Shown: one piece after another, positions 48,645 through 55,347 of the stretch
How positions within the stretch are numbered: position 1 is the stretch's first letter
Layout of the letters: the number at the start of each line of letters is the position of its first letter
DNA from: Acidimicrobiaceae bacterium
GTDB lineage: Bacteria; Actinomycetota; Acidimicrobiia; Acidimicrobiales; RAAP-2
DNA: 64,000 nucleotides
Assembly (NCBI GenBank): GCA_003158855.1
Contig: PMLJ01000048.1
Coordinates: forward strand, 101,835-165,834
Direction: 5' to 3'
Position numbers and translations under genes: made by a program
Notes under the pieces: generated by a model
The model's input: the letters and a program-made list of their open reading frames with translations, nothing else
Told to the model about the DNA's origin: nothing
The model's database searches: none

Positions 48645-48840
48645 GTCACGATGGTCTAATTCTCGCCGCCGCGCCACAGGTCGAGGATTCCGCGCAAGAG
48701 CTGCGTAGACGCGACGACGATCTCCTCGTTGAATCTCAAGGAGGGCAAGCTCCTCGACCCTCATTACTCAGAAGAGACTGGACGGGACGCCGTCACCGAC
48801 GAGACCCGTCGCATCACGACGCTTCGAACGACGCCCCAAA
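48645..48840. other. Short island gap
   Basis: No complete gene. On the minus strand a frame ending near 48658 reads EEIVVASTQLLRGILDLW, which looks protein-like but is cut off, and may be debris of a lost gene. Confidence 0.25.
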
Positions 48841-49209
48841 GTGAGATCAATGAAATGGAGCGAAAGCATTAAGCGATCGAACGGACCGTCGAGAGGTTCG
48901 ATCACGTTGCGCCACTGCTCACCGAACGGATCTCGAGTCCCTCTGGGACGAGCCGAGCGTCGATTCCTCGTCGAGGATCTGGTCGATTCGGTTCGTTTCT
49001 ACCCCGACCGATTGACCGTTCAGGTAGCAAGTGCACTACCATTTCTGGTCACCCTTGAAGAGGTCGGCTTGCCCGCTGGTAGCGAACCTTTGGTGTCGGA
49101 GGCCCGACGTGACAGTACTCGACGGGCCTTCGGGTTCCACAACGTGAACGCCCTCATCGCACTGGCTCGACTCACGCTCAGTGGTCAACGTCCAAAACTA
49201 CCCACTTGA
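48841..49209 (+). pseudogene. Possible C-terminal remnant of a large serine recombinase
   Basis: A 122-residue frame without a convincing start or ribosome binding site. The segment RRFLVEDLVDSVRFYPDRL followed by TVQVASALPFLVTLEEVGL resembles the C-terminal end of actinobacterial serine recombinases, where an L-V-x-x-V-V-YPDR-hydrophobic pattern and a final EVGL are common. No catalytic N-terminal domain precedes it. If correct it is the decayed tail of the island's integrase. The match is from memory of the family and not tested. Confidence 0.35.
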
Positions 49210-49411
49210 ATAGCAGGAGAGCCCAGAAATACAACCTCGCAACGACAGCTAAACCACTAAGGCGTCCGGATCTCACGATTTGGGGCACCATCCAATTCAC
49301 AACCAGATGAGTTCGCAAGTCGCGGCTTTTCGGCGTGATCGAATTTGTGACCTTCGCCCCTTCGTTTTGGTGGGTGTTCCACCGTACTTTGCTTAAAGAG
49401 ACCCTTCATCG

Positions 49412-50143
49412 ATGGGAGTGTTCAGCGTGAGTGATTCTCCTTATACGGATTTGACGGATAACGGGCAACTTCGATATCCCTCCCGGTCGGTACACCGTGA
49501 TTCGAATACGATCTTTCGATTTGGCCTGACCGTGCGCCTGTTGCATTGGTGGATCGTCGCAACTTTTGCCACGGCCCTACTGACGGGACTCGCCATGGGA
49601 TCAGAAATGGAAAACGGCAATCTGTTTCACATGCATGTGGCTGCGGTGATCGCGATGGGTAGCGGTTTCGTGGTCGCGCTGATCTTCGGCAACACAATGG
49701 CGGTATTCCGATTCGTGCGAGACGCATTCCTTCCGGAACGAAGTGACTTTGAATTCGTGGCTCGAATCGTTTCTCGACCATTTCACCGAACTGGAATCAG
49801 GTGGGGAAAGTTCAATCTTGGGCAGAAAGGGCTTGCTTGGATGATGTTGGCATCACTTACGGCAATCATCATTACCGGCATCAACTCTTGGCATACGGAT
49901 GGAGACGCTGCGGGTCCGCACACGACCGCCGTGATCATCGCACTGATCCTGCTGGGTGTGCACGTCTTCATGGCCGTGGTGAATCCGGTTACACGTCCGG
50001 CGCTGCCTGGAATGGTCTTCGGAAGAGTGAAGCGGTCATGGGCGCTCCACCACCACGCAAAATGGGTTGAAGATCAAGATCGTCGCTCTGCTCGATCGGC
50101 TGTTCAATCTCAGTCACGAACGTCAGAGCACGATCATGACTAG
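49412..50143 (+). CDS. Cytochrome b561-type membrane protein
   Basis: A 243-residue protein with four predicted helices of the cytochrome b561/formate dehydrogenase gamma type. Candidate haem ligands are His in VRLLHWWIVATF, HMHVAAVIAMG and LILLGVHVFMAVVNP. Helices run from about 40 to 60, 70 to 95, 140 to 160 and 170 to 195, followed by a polar His/Arg tail. It probably carries b haems and passes electrons between quinone and a partner; no partner dehydrogenase is adjacent. ATG at 49412 gives MGVFSVSDSP; ribosome binding site weak. Confidence 0.78.
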   Translation: MGVFSVSDSPYTDLTDNGQLRYPSRSVHRDSNTIFRFGLTVRLLHWWIVATFATALLTGLAMGSEMENGNLFHMHVAAVIAMGSGFVVALIFGNTMAVFRFVRDAFLPERSDFEFVARIVSRPFHRTGIRWGKFNLGQKGLAWMMLASLTAIIITGINSWHTDGDAAGPHTTAVIIALILLGVHVFMAVVNPVTRPALPGMVFGRVKRSWALHHHAKWVEDQDRRSARSAVQSQSRTSEHDHD

Positions 50144-50386
50144 GCAACGGCCAAAGAGTGCATGATTCGAGCCGCGAGAGTATTTCGTTCACACATTCGT
50201 TGATCCAATGGACAATTCGGTGGCCCGACGTCAACCCGCACGCGGATCGTGGCGATTCGTGCTAGGAGGCAATCGACCAAGGCGTGCAAATTGCTACGGC
50301 CTGCCGCGCTTGGTGCTACGCCCCTAATCCGATCGTGTTTGGGGCAATCGATGGGTCTACTCGCCGAGAATCCATCGCTCTATTCT

Positions 50387-50465
50387 TCAACGAATGTGCA
50401 CGCCGGAGATCGCGCGCGCGATGATCAAACGCTGGATCTCGCTGGTGCCCTCGAAGATCGTGTAG
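50387..50465 (-). pseudogene. Detached 3' end of acyl-CoA dehydrogenase gene (fragment 2)
   Basis: The minus strand encodes [18 protein letters not shown] followed by ISGVHIR and a TGA stop. The protein sequence equals the C-terminus of the intact gene at 52282-53496; DNA is identical to fragment 1 over 69 bp and differs from the intact gene at 18 synonymous sites. The codon just before the stop (Arg) and the stop itself differ from fragment 1. No upstream coding part is present. Confidence 0.85.
50397..50465. repeat. 69-bp direct repeat, internal copy
   Basis: Identical to 40297-40365 in the same orientation. The corresponding stretch at 52292-52360, inside the intact acyl-CoA dehydrogenase gene, is a diverged third copy. 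The three copies divide the island into two segments. Confidence 0.85.
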
Positions 50466-50621
50466 TTCCTATAGGTGCGACCAGAAGTACTGGTCGCGAC
50501 ACCTTTCGAAGAGAGATGGACCCACAAATAAATGGGAAGACCAGTTTTAGACCCGATTTGGTCCGATCCCGGTCCCCGTTAATGGCTCTCGCGCGAGCGC
50601 CATTGCGAGTCGCGGTCTGCA

Positions 50622-51047
50622 TCACTTCGGAGTGACGATTTCCCACGCTAGAAGTTCGCCATCGAGAACAGCCGGCAAGACTCCGTTCGCTGCCTCTGGT
50701 GACAGCCAGATCGTGGCGGCCAGAGCGCGGGCCGCAGCCACCGCCTCAAGGTTGAGTAGGTTCAACTTAGGGTGGCGCCCGGCAATCTCAACCATGAGCG
50801 GTACGAGTTGTCGTGTGTCAGGAAGGCCAATGTCATTCGGTAATTGAAGCATTGCGCTAATCGCGCGCTCCTGATCTTGTGGTTCCAATTCCCGGAATGG
50901 TCCAGAAAGATGCCCGCCGGCGCCAAGTACAGCGGCCCGACATGCGCGGTAGTACCAGTAGGCAGTGGTGTGCAGTTGCACTCCCGGTCTACGACTGCCA
51001 ACGAGAAGCTCCTCGATCAAGAGGCGGTCGTCGAGGACGACGTTCAC
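50622..51047 (-). CDS. Putative toxin of a toxin-antitoxin pair (PIN-like)
   Basis: A 141-residue protein that starts NVVLDDRLLIEELLVG, with an early Asp in the place of the first PIN-domain acidic residue, and ends LDGELLAWEIVTPK. Domain assignment is uncertain; the case for a toxin rests mainly on the directly upstream AbrB-type antitoxin, the 1-nt overlap of start GTG with the antitoxin stop, and the typical size. If PIN-like, it would be a VapC-type ribonuclease. Confidence 0.5.
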   Translation of the reverse strand: MNVVLDDRLLIEELLVGSRRPGVQLHTTAYWYYRACRAAVLGAGGHLSGPFRELEPQDQERAISAMLQLPNDIGLPDTRQLVPLMVEIAGRHPKLNLLNLEAVAAARALAATIWLSPEAANGVLPAVLDGELLAWEIVTPK

Positions 51048-51289
51048 TACTGATCGGCGAGGTCGGGGTCGCCGATTGCTGCTAACCCAGCGTTGTAGCG
51101 CGCGGTGAGGACGCTTTTCAGTTCAGCCTTGGCTCGAGCCATTCCTCCGGGCAGTACCAATGCTGCGTCGCCGAGGTCAACGAAGGCGATCTCGCCACCG
51201 TCCTCGATACCCCAACGATGCCTTAGTTCTGCCGGAAGACTGGTTTGACCACGCTGAGACACACGGGCTTGACTGACAGGAGTTGACAT
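51047..51289 (-). CDS. AbrB/MazE-type antitoxin
   Basis: An 80-residue protein with an N-terminal swapped-hairpin AbrB domain: VSQRGQTSLPAELRHRWGIE and GGEIAFVDLGDAALVLPGG. The C-terminal part (RAKAELKSVLTARYNAGL) is helical and probably wraps the toxin. It is the upstream gene of the pair and ends 1 nt inside the toxin gene. Autoregulation is expected, but I saw no obvious operator between it and the MarR gene. Confidence 0.75.
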   Translation of the reverse strand: MSTPVSQARVSQRGQTSLPAELRHRWGIEDGGEIAFVDLGDAALVLPGGMARAKAELKSVLTARYNAGLAAIGDPDLADQ

Positions 51290-51420
51290 GAATGCATTGT
51301 ACCGTGCTCATCTCTACAAAGCGACGTTTTCGGGGCATCTTTGGGAAATGATGGACAGCATGTTGTCGAGCACCGGGTGGCGGCAGTTTTACCCACTGAC
51401 GTGATGACACTCCTGATCGT

Positions 51421-51879
51421 CTAGGTCACGTCGCCGGGTCTCCGCTGTTCACGAGAAGAGACAGCACTCATTGACTGTTGAAGTTTCCACAAGAGTTCTG
51501 TCAGGCGCCGAACATCCTCCGACTCCCAATCGCGGACAAAAAGCGAAAATCGCTTCAGGCCAAAACTCTCCAACCGACGATGTTCGACAGTTCCGTTGTC
51601 CGTCAACGTGACCAAATTCGATCGTCCATCCGTTGGGTCAGCCTTGACCTCTACGTAACCAGCAATTTCAAGTTCTCGAATTTGTCTGGTGACGAGTGAG
51701 GGATGAACTCCCTGAAGACCGGCAATATCGGAGGGCCGCGCTCCGTCATGATTAGCGATGGTTTGCAACAGACTTAATGTGGCGGCTCCCTTCCGCTGAC
51801 GTCTCGCTCGTTCGAGACCGGCATTCATCGTGAACAGAGCTGCAACCATCAACTTCACGTCGCGCTTATTCGGGGGCAC
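51421..51879 (-). CDS. MarR family transcriptional regulator
   Basis: A 152-residue winged-helix regulator. The recognition helix region is GARPSDIAGLQGVHPSLVTR followed by QIRELEIAGYVEVKADPTDG and RSNLVTLTDNG (the wing). Start GTG at 51879. It is divergent from a small membrane protein gene, with two perfect palindromes in the 82-bp gap, so it most likely represses both genes. The ligand is unknown. Confidence 0.88.
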   Translation of the reverse strand: MPPNKRDVKLMVAALFTMNAGLERARRQRKGAATLSLLQTIANHDGARPSDIAGLQGVHPSLVTRQIRELEIAGYVEVKADPTDGRSNLVTLTDNGTVEHRRLESFGLKRFSLFVRDWESEDVRRLTELLWKLQQSMSAVSSREQRRPGDVT

Positions 51880-51894
51880 GCCAAACCATACCAG

Positions 51895-51915
51895 TTAGTT
51901 GACAAAGTCAACTAA
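51895..51915. promoter_or_regulatory. MarR operator palindrome 1
   Basis: Perfect inverted repeat with half-sites TTAGTTGAC and GTCAACTAA and a 3-nt spacer (AAA). It lies 15 bp upstream of the marR start. It shares the core GTTGAC-N3-GTCAAC with the second site, centre-to-centre 37 bp away. Confidence 0.75.
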
Positions 51916-51930
51916 ACACATTACGGTATT

Positions 51931-51953
51931 AATCGTTGACTAAGTCAACGATT
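51931..51953. promoter_or_regulatory. MarR operator palindrome 2
   Basis: Perfect inverted repeat with half-sites AATCGTTGAC and GTCAACGATT around a 3-nt spacer (TAA). It ends 8 bp before the ATG of the small membrane protein gene, so bound protein would block initiation or elongation. Core identical to palindrome 1. Confidence 0.75.
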
Positions 51954-51961
51954 ATCAGGAG

Positions 51962-52153
51962 ATGCACGTGAGCAAATATTTTGGATTTTTACTAAACCGT
52001 AACTTGTTGTTCGCTTTCGGCGTCTTACCGCCCGCCATATACACATTCAACGGACACGCGTGGCTGGGGCTCCTTTTCATTGCATGCGTTGTGGCCGGTC
52101 GCTTTTCTGTCGGTCCGATTATTGGTCGGAAGTTCGAAGATTCACGCTCCTGA
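51962..52153 (+). CDS. Small hydrophobic membrane protein under MarR control
   Basis: A 63-residue protein, ATG at 51962, with two predicted hydrophobic segments (FLLNRNLLFAFGVLPPAIY and AWLGLLFIACVVAGRF) and a short charged tail. TCAGGAG sits about 3-5 nt upstream. I do not recognise the family. Its position right behind two palindromes and divergent from marR suggests it is the regulator's main target, perhaps a small efflux or membrane-stress protein. Confidence 0.6.
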   Translation: MHVSKYFGFLLNRNLLFAFGVLPPAIYTFNGHAWLGLLFIACVVAGRFSVGPIIGRKFEDSRS

Positions 52154-52281
52154 AGAACGAGGCCGTTACGGCCGGCCGACTTGTTCGCGGATGCCAATTA
52201 ACCGGTTTGCGCGTCGGTCGCAACCGGCGGTCCTTGATCGTGTCCGCGGCAAACGGAAAGTACCCGAGTCGCTTCTCAGGA

Positions 52282-53496
52282 CTATCTGATGTGCACGCCC
52301 GAAATGGCCCTTGCAATGATCAGGCGCTGTATTTCCGAAGTCCCTTCGAAAATCGTGTAGATCTTCGAGTCACGGTGCCAGCGCTCGACCGGGTAGTCGC
52401 GCACGTAGCCGTAGCCGCCCAGGATTTGGATCGCTTCCTCGGTGACCTTGACGGCAGTCTCTCCCGCGTAGAGCTTGGACATCGAGCCCTCGCCGTTGAG
52501 GAAGGGCTTGCGCGTGGCGGCCATCCACGACGCGCGCCATACCAGGAGACGCGCAGCGTCTATGTGCATCTTCATGTCGGCGAGCTTGAAGGCGATCGCC
52601 TGGTTCTCGATAATGGCCCGGCCGAACTGCTTGCGCTCTTTGGCGTACTCGAGCGAGTACTCGTACGCGGCGCGCGCGGTGCCGAGCGCCTGGGCGCCCA
52701 CGGCGGGCCGGGTCGATTCGAAGGTCGCCATCGCGGCCTGGCTCGAGGCCCTCTTCCCCTCGCGCACCCTCGCGAGCTGCTCGTCGAGCTTGTCCTTGCC
52801 GCCGAGCAGGCAGCTCCCCGGCACACGGCAGTCCTCGAGGACGACCTCGGCGGTGTGCGAGGCCCGGATGCCCATCTTCTGGAACTTCTGGCCCATGCGA
52901 ATGCCCTTGGTGCCTTCGGGCACGACGAAGGAGGCCTGGCCCCGGCTGCCGAGCTCGGGATCGACCGACGCCACGATAACGTGCACGTTGGCGATTCCGC
53001 CGTTGGTGATCCAAGTCTTGGTGCCGTTGAGGACCCATTCGTCGGTGGCGGCGTCGTAGACGGCGCGGGTACGCAGCGACGACACGTCGCTTCCGGCGTC
53101 GGGCTCGGTGACACCGAACGCGGCGATCTTGATGTCGTCGGGGGTCCCGAAGCACTGGGGGATCCACTCCATCTGCTGCTCGGGGGTGCCGTTGGCCATG
53201 ATGGCGGCGACGCCGAGCGTCGTTCCCATGAGGGCCATGCAGATCCCCGCGTCGCCCCACGCAAGCTCCTCGAGGGCGATCATCATGGAGAGCCCGGTGG
53301 GGTCGGCGACGGCGTTGGCCATGAAGTCGAGGCTGTAGATCCCGATCTTCGCGGCCTCTTCAATGATTGGCCACGGCGTCTCTTCGCGTTCGTCCCATTC
53401 GTGGGCGGCCGGCCGGATGACATTCTCGGAGAAACCGTGGACCCAGTCCTGCAACGTCGTTTGGTCCTCGTTCAGTTCCATTGAAAAATCGGTCAT
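52282..53496 (-). CDS. Acyl-CoA dehydrogenase
   Basis: A 404-residue flavoprotein of the acyl-CoA dehydrogenase family. Motifs: ACAD N-domain [19 protein letters not shown], substrate/FAD region [12 protein letters not shown], and the catalytic base Glu384 in [11 protein letters not shown]. Electrons would go to the EtfAB at 20-21.8 kb. The last 23 codons (52292-52360) use codons unlike the rest of the gene and correspond, synonymously, to the detached fragments at 40.29 and 50.39 kb; this tail is likely supplied by the integrated element. ATG at 53496. Confidence 0.95.
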   Translation of the reverse strand: MTDFSMELNEDQTTLQDWVHGFSENVIRPAAHEWDEREETPWPIIEEAAKIGIYSLDFMANAVADPTGLSMMIALEELAWGDAGICMALMGTTLGVAAIMANGTPEQQMEWIPQCFGTPDDIKIAAFGVTEPDAGSDVSSLRTRAVYDAATDEWVLNGTKTWITNGGIANVHVIVASVDPELGSRGQASFVVPEGTKGIRMGQKFQKMGIRASHTAEVVLEDCRVPGSCLLGGKDKLDEQLARVREGKRASSQAAMATFESTRPAVGAQALGTARAAYEYSLEYAKERKQFGRAIIENQAIAFKLADMKMHIDAARLLVWRASWMAATRKPFLNGEGSMSKLYAGETAVKVTEEAIQILGGYGYVRDYPVERWHRDSKIYTIFEGTSEIQRLIIARAISGVHIR

Positions 53497-53518
53497 GTCG
53501 TCGCCTCATGGATTAGGG

Positions 53519-53536
53519 TGTTACTCGTCAGTAACA
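53519..53536. promoter_or_regulatory. Palindromic operator candidate upstream of acyl-CoA dehydrogenase
   Basis: TGTTACT and AGTAACA half-sites around a 4-nt spacer (CGTC), 23 bp before the start codon. A -10-like TAGAAT on the minus strand (complement of 53540-53545) lies just upstream, so transcription would start within the palindrome. This fits a TetR-type repressor of fatty-acid catabolism; the regulator is not identified. Confidence 0.55.
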
Positions 53537-53576
53537 AGAATTCTACAGTATGACGAAAACGGGCCCCGAAAAAGAA

Positions 53577-53602
53577 CAACCGCCGCCCGAAGGCGGCGGT
53601 TG
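53577..53602 (-). terminator. Rho-independent terminator of the cold-shock gene
   Basis: A perfect 11-bp GC-rich stem (CAACCGCCGCC with GGCGGCGGTTG). On the minus strand the loop is TTCG and the stem is followed by TTCTTTTTC. It begins 21 nt after the csp stop codon, in the right orientation to end that transcript and shield the acyl-CoA dehydrogenase promoter. Confidence 0.88.
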
Positions 53603-53622
53603 ACTACTACCAGATGATTTGG

Positions 53623-53823
53623 TTAGTTCAGGATTACGCGCTTGGCGAGTGGGCCTCTATCGCCCGGCTCGATGTCAAACTCGACGGTCTGACCCTCAAC
53701 GAGGGTCTTGCGACCCTCACCCTGAATCTCCGAGTAGTGAACAAAGACGTCTGGCTGGCCATCGACAGCGATGAAACCCCAGCCCTTCTCGTCATTGAAC
53801 CACTTAACGGTTCCTACAGCCAC
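53623..53823 (-). CDS. csp: Cold-shock protein (CspA family)
   Basis: A 66-residue OB-fold RNA/DNA chaperone. The RNP motifs are KGWGFIAV (RNP1) and VFVHYSEI (RNP2). Start is GTG at 53823, with an excellent AAGGAGG (complement of 53830-53836) 6 nt upstream. It is a single-gene unit ended by a strong hairpin. Length and sequence are typical for actinobacterial Csp. Confidence 0.97.
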   Translation of the reverse strand: MAVGTVKWFNDEKGWGFIAVDGQPDVFVHYSEIQGEGRKTLVEGQTVEFDIEPGDRGPLAKRVILN

Positions 53824-53906
53824 TGTGGGCCTCCTTGTTTCTTTTAAAACCGACTTGCGTCGGGTCCGGAGGGAACCACAACGGCAACCTCAAGTGAATA
53901 GGCTAC

Positions 53907-53937
53907 TTGGTCAAGGGACTAAAGACCAAATTTTTTT
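53907..53937 (+). terminator. Hairpin followed by T7 on the plus strand
   Basis: TTGGTC (53907-53912) and GACCAA (53924-53929) form a 6-bp stem with an 11-nt loop, followed by A and seven T. It looks like a rightward terminator, but no rightward gene precedes it; it lies between the csp start and the cysS stop, both leftward. It may end antisense transcripts or be chance. Confidence 0.3.
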
Positions 53938-55327
53938 AGGGCCGCCGAATCTGGGTCCCCGAAGGCGAGTCCTCGACCACCCACCCGAGGGCCACGAGTT
54001 CGCCGCGCAGCCGGTCCGCCTCGGCCCAGTTCTTCAGGGATCTGGCTTCGTCGCGTTCGGCGACGAGGGTCCCGCTCGTCTCGTCGACCAGATGGCTGGT
54101 GCTCAACAAGGCCAGCCCGAGGGCTCCGAAGAGGGCATTCACCGCCCGGGCCAGCTCCTGGGCCAGGGCGTCGTCACCTTGGTCGGCCGCGGAATTGGCG
54201 CCGCTGACGGCCTCGAAGAGCGCGGCGACGGCGCTCGGGGTGTCGAGGTCGTTGTCGAGGAACCCGCCGACTTTCTCGAAGAGGGCCTTACCCCCCTCGC
54301 CCCAGGTGAACTCCGACGCCACCTCGAGCGACGGGCCCGCGAGGGCGCTTAGGTCGAACCTGCGCGCCAGGGTGTCGAGTCGCCCGAGGGCGCGCTGGGC
54401 GTCGCCGATGGTCGCGGGGGTCACCTCGATGGGCGAACGGTAGTGCGAGCGCAGGACCAACAAACGATAGGCCCGGGGGTCGGTCTTTTCGACGAGATCG
54501 GTCAGCGACGTGAAGTTCCCGAGGGACTTGCTCATCTTCTCGGACCCGACCATCACCCAGCCGCTGTGGGACCAGTGCCTCGCGAACGTGTGGCCGGCCG
54601 CGACCGCTTGGGCCCGTTCGTTCTCGTGGTGGGGGAACTTCAGGTCGAATCCCCCCACGTGCAGGTCGAACCCGTCGCCGAGGAGGCCGAGCGACATCAC
54701 GACGCACTCGGTGTGCCACCCGGGGCGGCCGTCGCCGAAGGGCGCCGGCCACGAGGGTTCGCCGGGCTTCGCGAACTTCCAGAGCGCGAAGTCGAGGGGC
54801 GAACGCTTCTCGTCGTTCGCTTCGACGCGCGCGCCGGCTCGAAGCGAGTCGAGCGGCTGACCGGCGAGCAGGCCGTAGTCGCTCACCCGGCTCACGTCGA
54901 AGTAGATCCCGTCGCTCGTCGCGTAGCCCACGCCATCGTCGAGGAACGAGCTGATCAGCTCCACCATCTGGACGACGTACTGGGTCGCGCGAGGGACCTG
55001 CGAGGGACGAGCCACCCCGATGAGGTCCATGGCCTCCCACCACTTCTGCTCGTAGGTGGCGGCGACGACGGGTTCGCTGGTGTGGTCGCGCAGGGCCCGG
55101 CTGATGATGTTGTCGTCGATGTCGGTGATATTCGAGACGAAGCGGACCTCGAGACCCCGGAAGGTGAACCAGCGCCGGGCCACGTCCCAGATCAGGGTGT
55201 AGCGCCCGTGGCCGAGGTGGGGCAGGTCGTACACGGTGGGGCCGCAGACGTACATCGAGACCTCGCCAGCGTCTCGAAGCTGGAGCTCACTAATCTCACC
55301 GCGGACTGAATCAAAGAGGCGAATCAC
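53936..55327 (-). CDS. cysS: Cysteinyl-tRNA synthetase
   Basis: A 463-residue class I synthetase. HIGH-type motif HLGH at 37-40, zinc ligands Cys28, Cys208, His233/His234 region and Glu238 (FPHHENE), and KMSKS at 264-268. The DALR and C-terminal tail (NWAEADRLRGELVALGWVVEDSP in two parts: NWAEADRLRGELVAL and GWVVEDSPSGT) are present, which separates it from the shorter mycothiol ligase MshC. GTG at 55327, divergent from valS with 20 bp between starts. Confidence 0.94.
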   Translation of the reverse strand: MIRLFDSVRGEISELQLRDAGEVSMYVCGPTVYDLPHLGHGRYTLIWDVARRWFTFRGLEVRFVSNITDIDDNIISRALRDHTSEPVVAATYEQKWWEAMDLIGVARPSQVPRATQYVVQMVELISSFLDDGVGYATSDGIYFDVSRVSDYGLLAGQPLDSLRAGARVEANDEKRSPLDFALWKFAKPGEPSWPAPFGDGRPGWHTECVVMSLGLLGDGFDLHVGGFDLKFPHHENERAQAVAAGHTFARHWSHSGWVMVGSEKMSKSLGNFTSLTDLVEKTDPRAYRLLVLRSHYRSPIEVTPATIGDAQRALGRLDTLARRFDLSALAGPSLEVASEFTWGEGGKALFEKVGGFLDNDLDTPSAVAALFEAVSGANSAADQGDDALAQELARAVNALFGALGLALLSTSHLVDETSGTLVAERDEARSLKNWAEADRLRGELVALGWVVEDSPSGTQIRRP

Positions 55328-55347
55328 TGTTCTAAACTACGCCAACC

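Larger units (their letters stand above)
50144..50621. other. Gene-poor segment containing repeat fragment 2
   Basis: Nearly 480 bp with no intact gene. It contains the second acyl-CoA dehydrogenase 3'-end fragment (50387-50465); the rest shows nothing I recognise. Confidence 0.5.
40297..52360. mobile_element. Genomic island inserted at the 3' end of the acyl-CoA dehydrogenase gene
   Basis: The region between the displaced gene end (40.29 kb) and the intact gene's 3' end (52.29-52.36 kb) differs from its flanks: long non-coding stretches, lower and uneven GC, cargo typical of accessory DNA (metal pumps, stress protein, toxin-antitoxin, MarR regulator), and truncated genes. A third repeat at 50.39 kb divides it into segments of about 10.1 and 1.9 kb. 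I infer two successive site-specific integrations at the same target. No intact integrase is visible; a possible serine recombinase remnant lies at 48.8-49.2 kb. Confidence 0.65.

Noticed and set aside
40297..50465. CRISPR or IS element as source of the repeated 69-bp sequence
   Set aside because: Only two exact copies 10.1 kb apart, each encoding the end of a known protein, without terminal inverted repeats, transposase or spacers.
53936..55327. Assignment as mycothiol ligase MshC
   Set aside because: The anticodon-binding DALR region and CysS-type C-terminal tail are present and length is 463, so CysS fits better.
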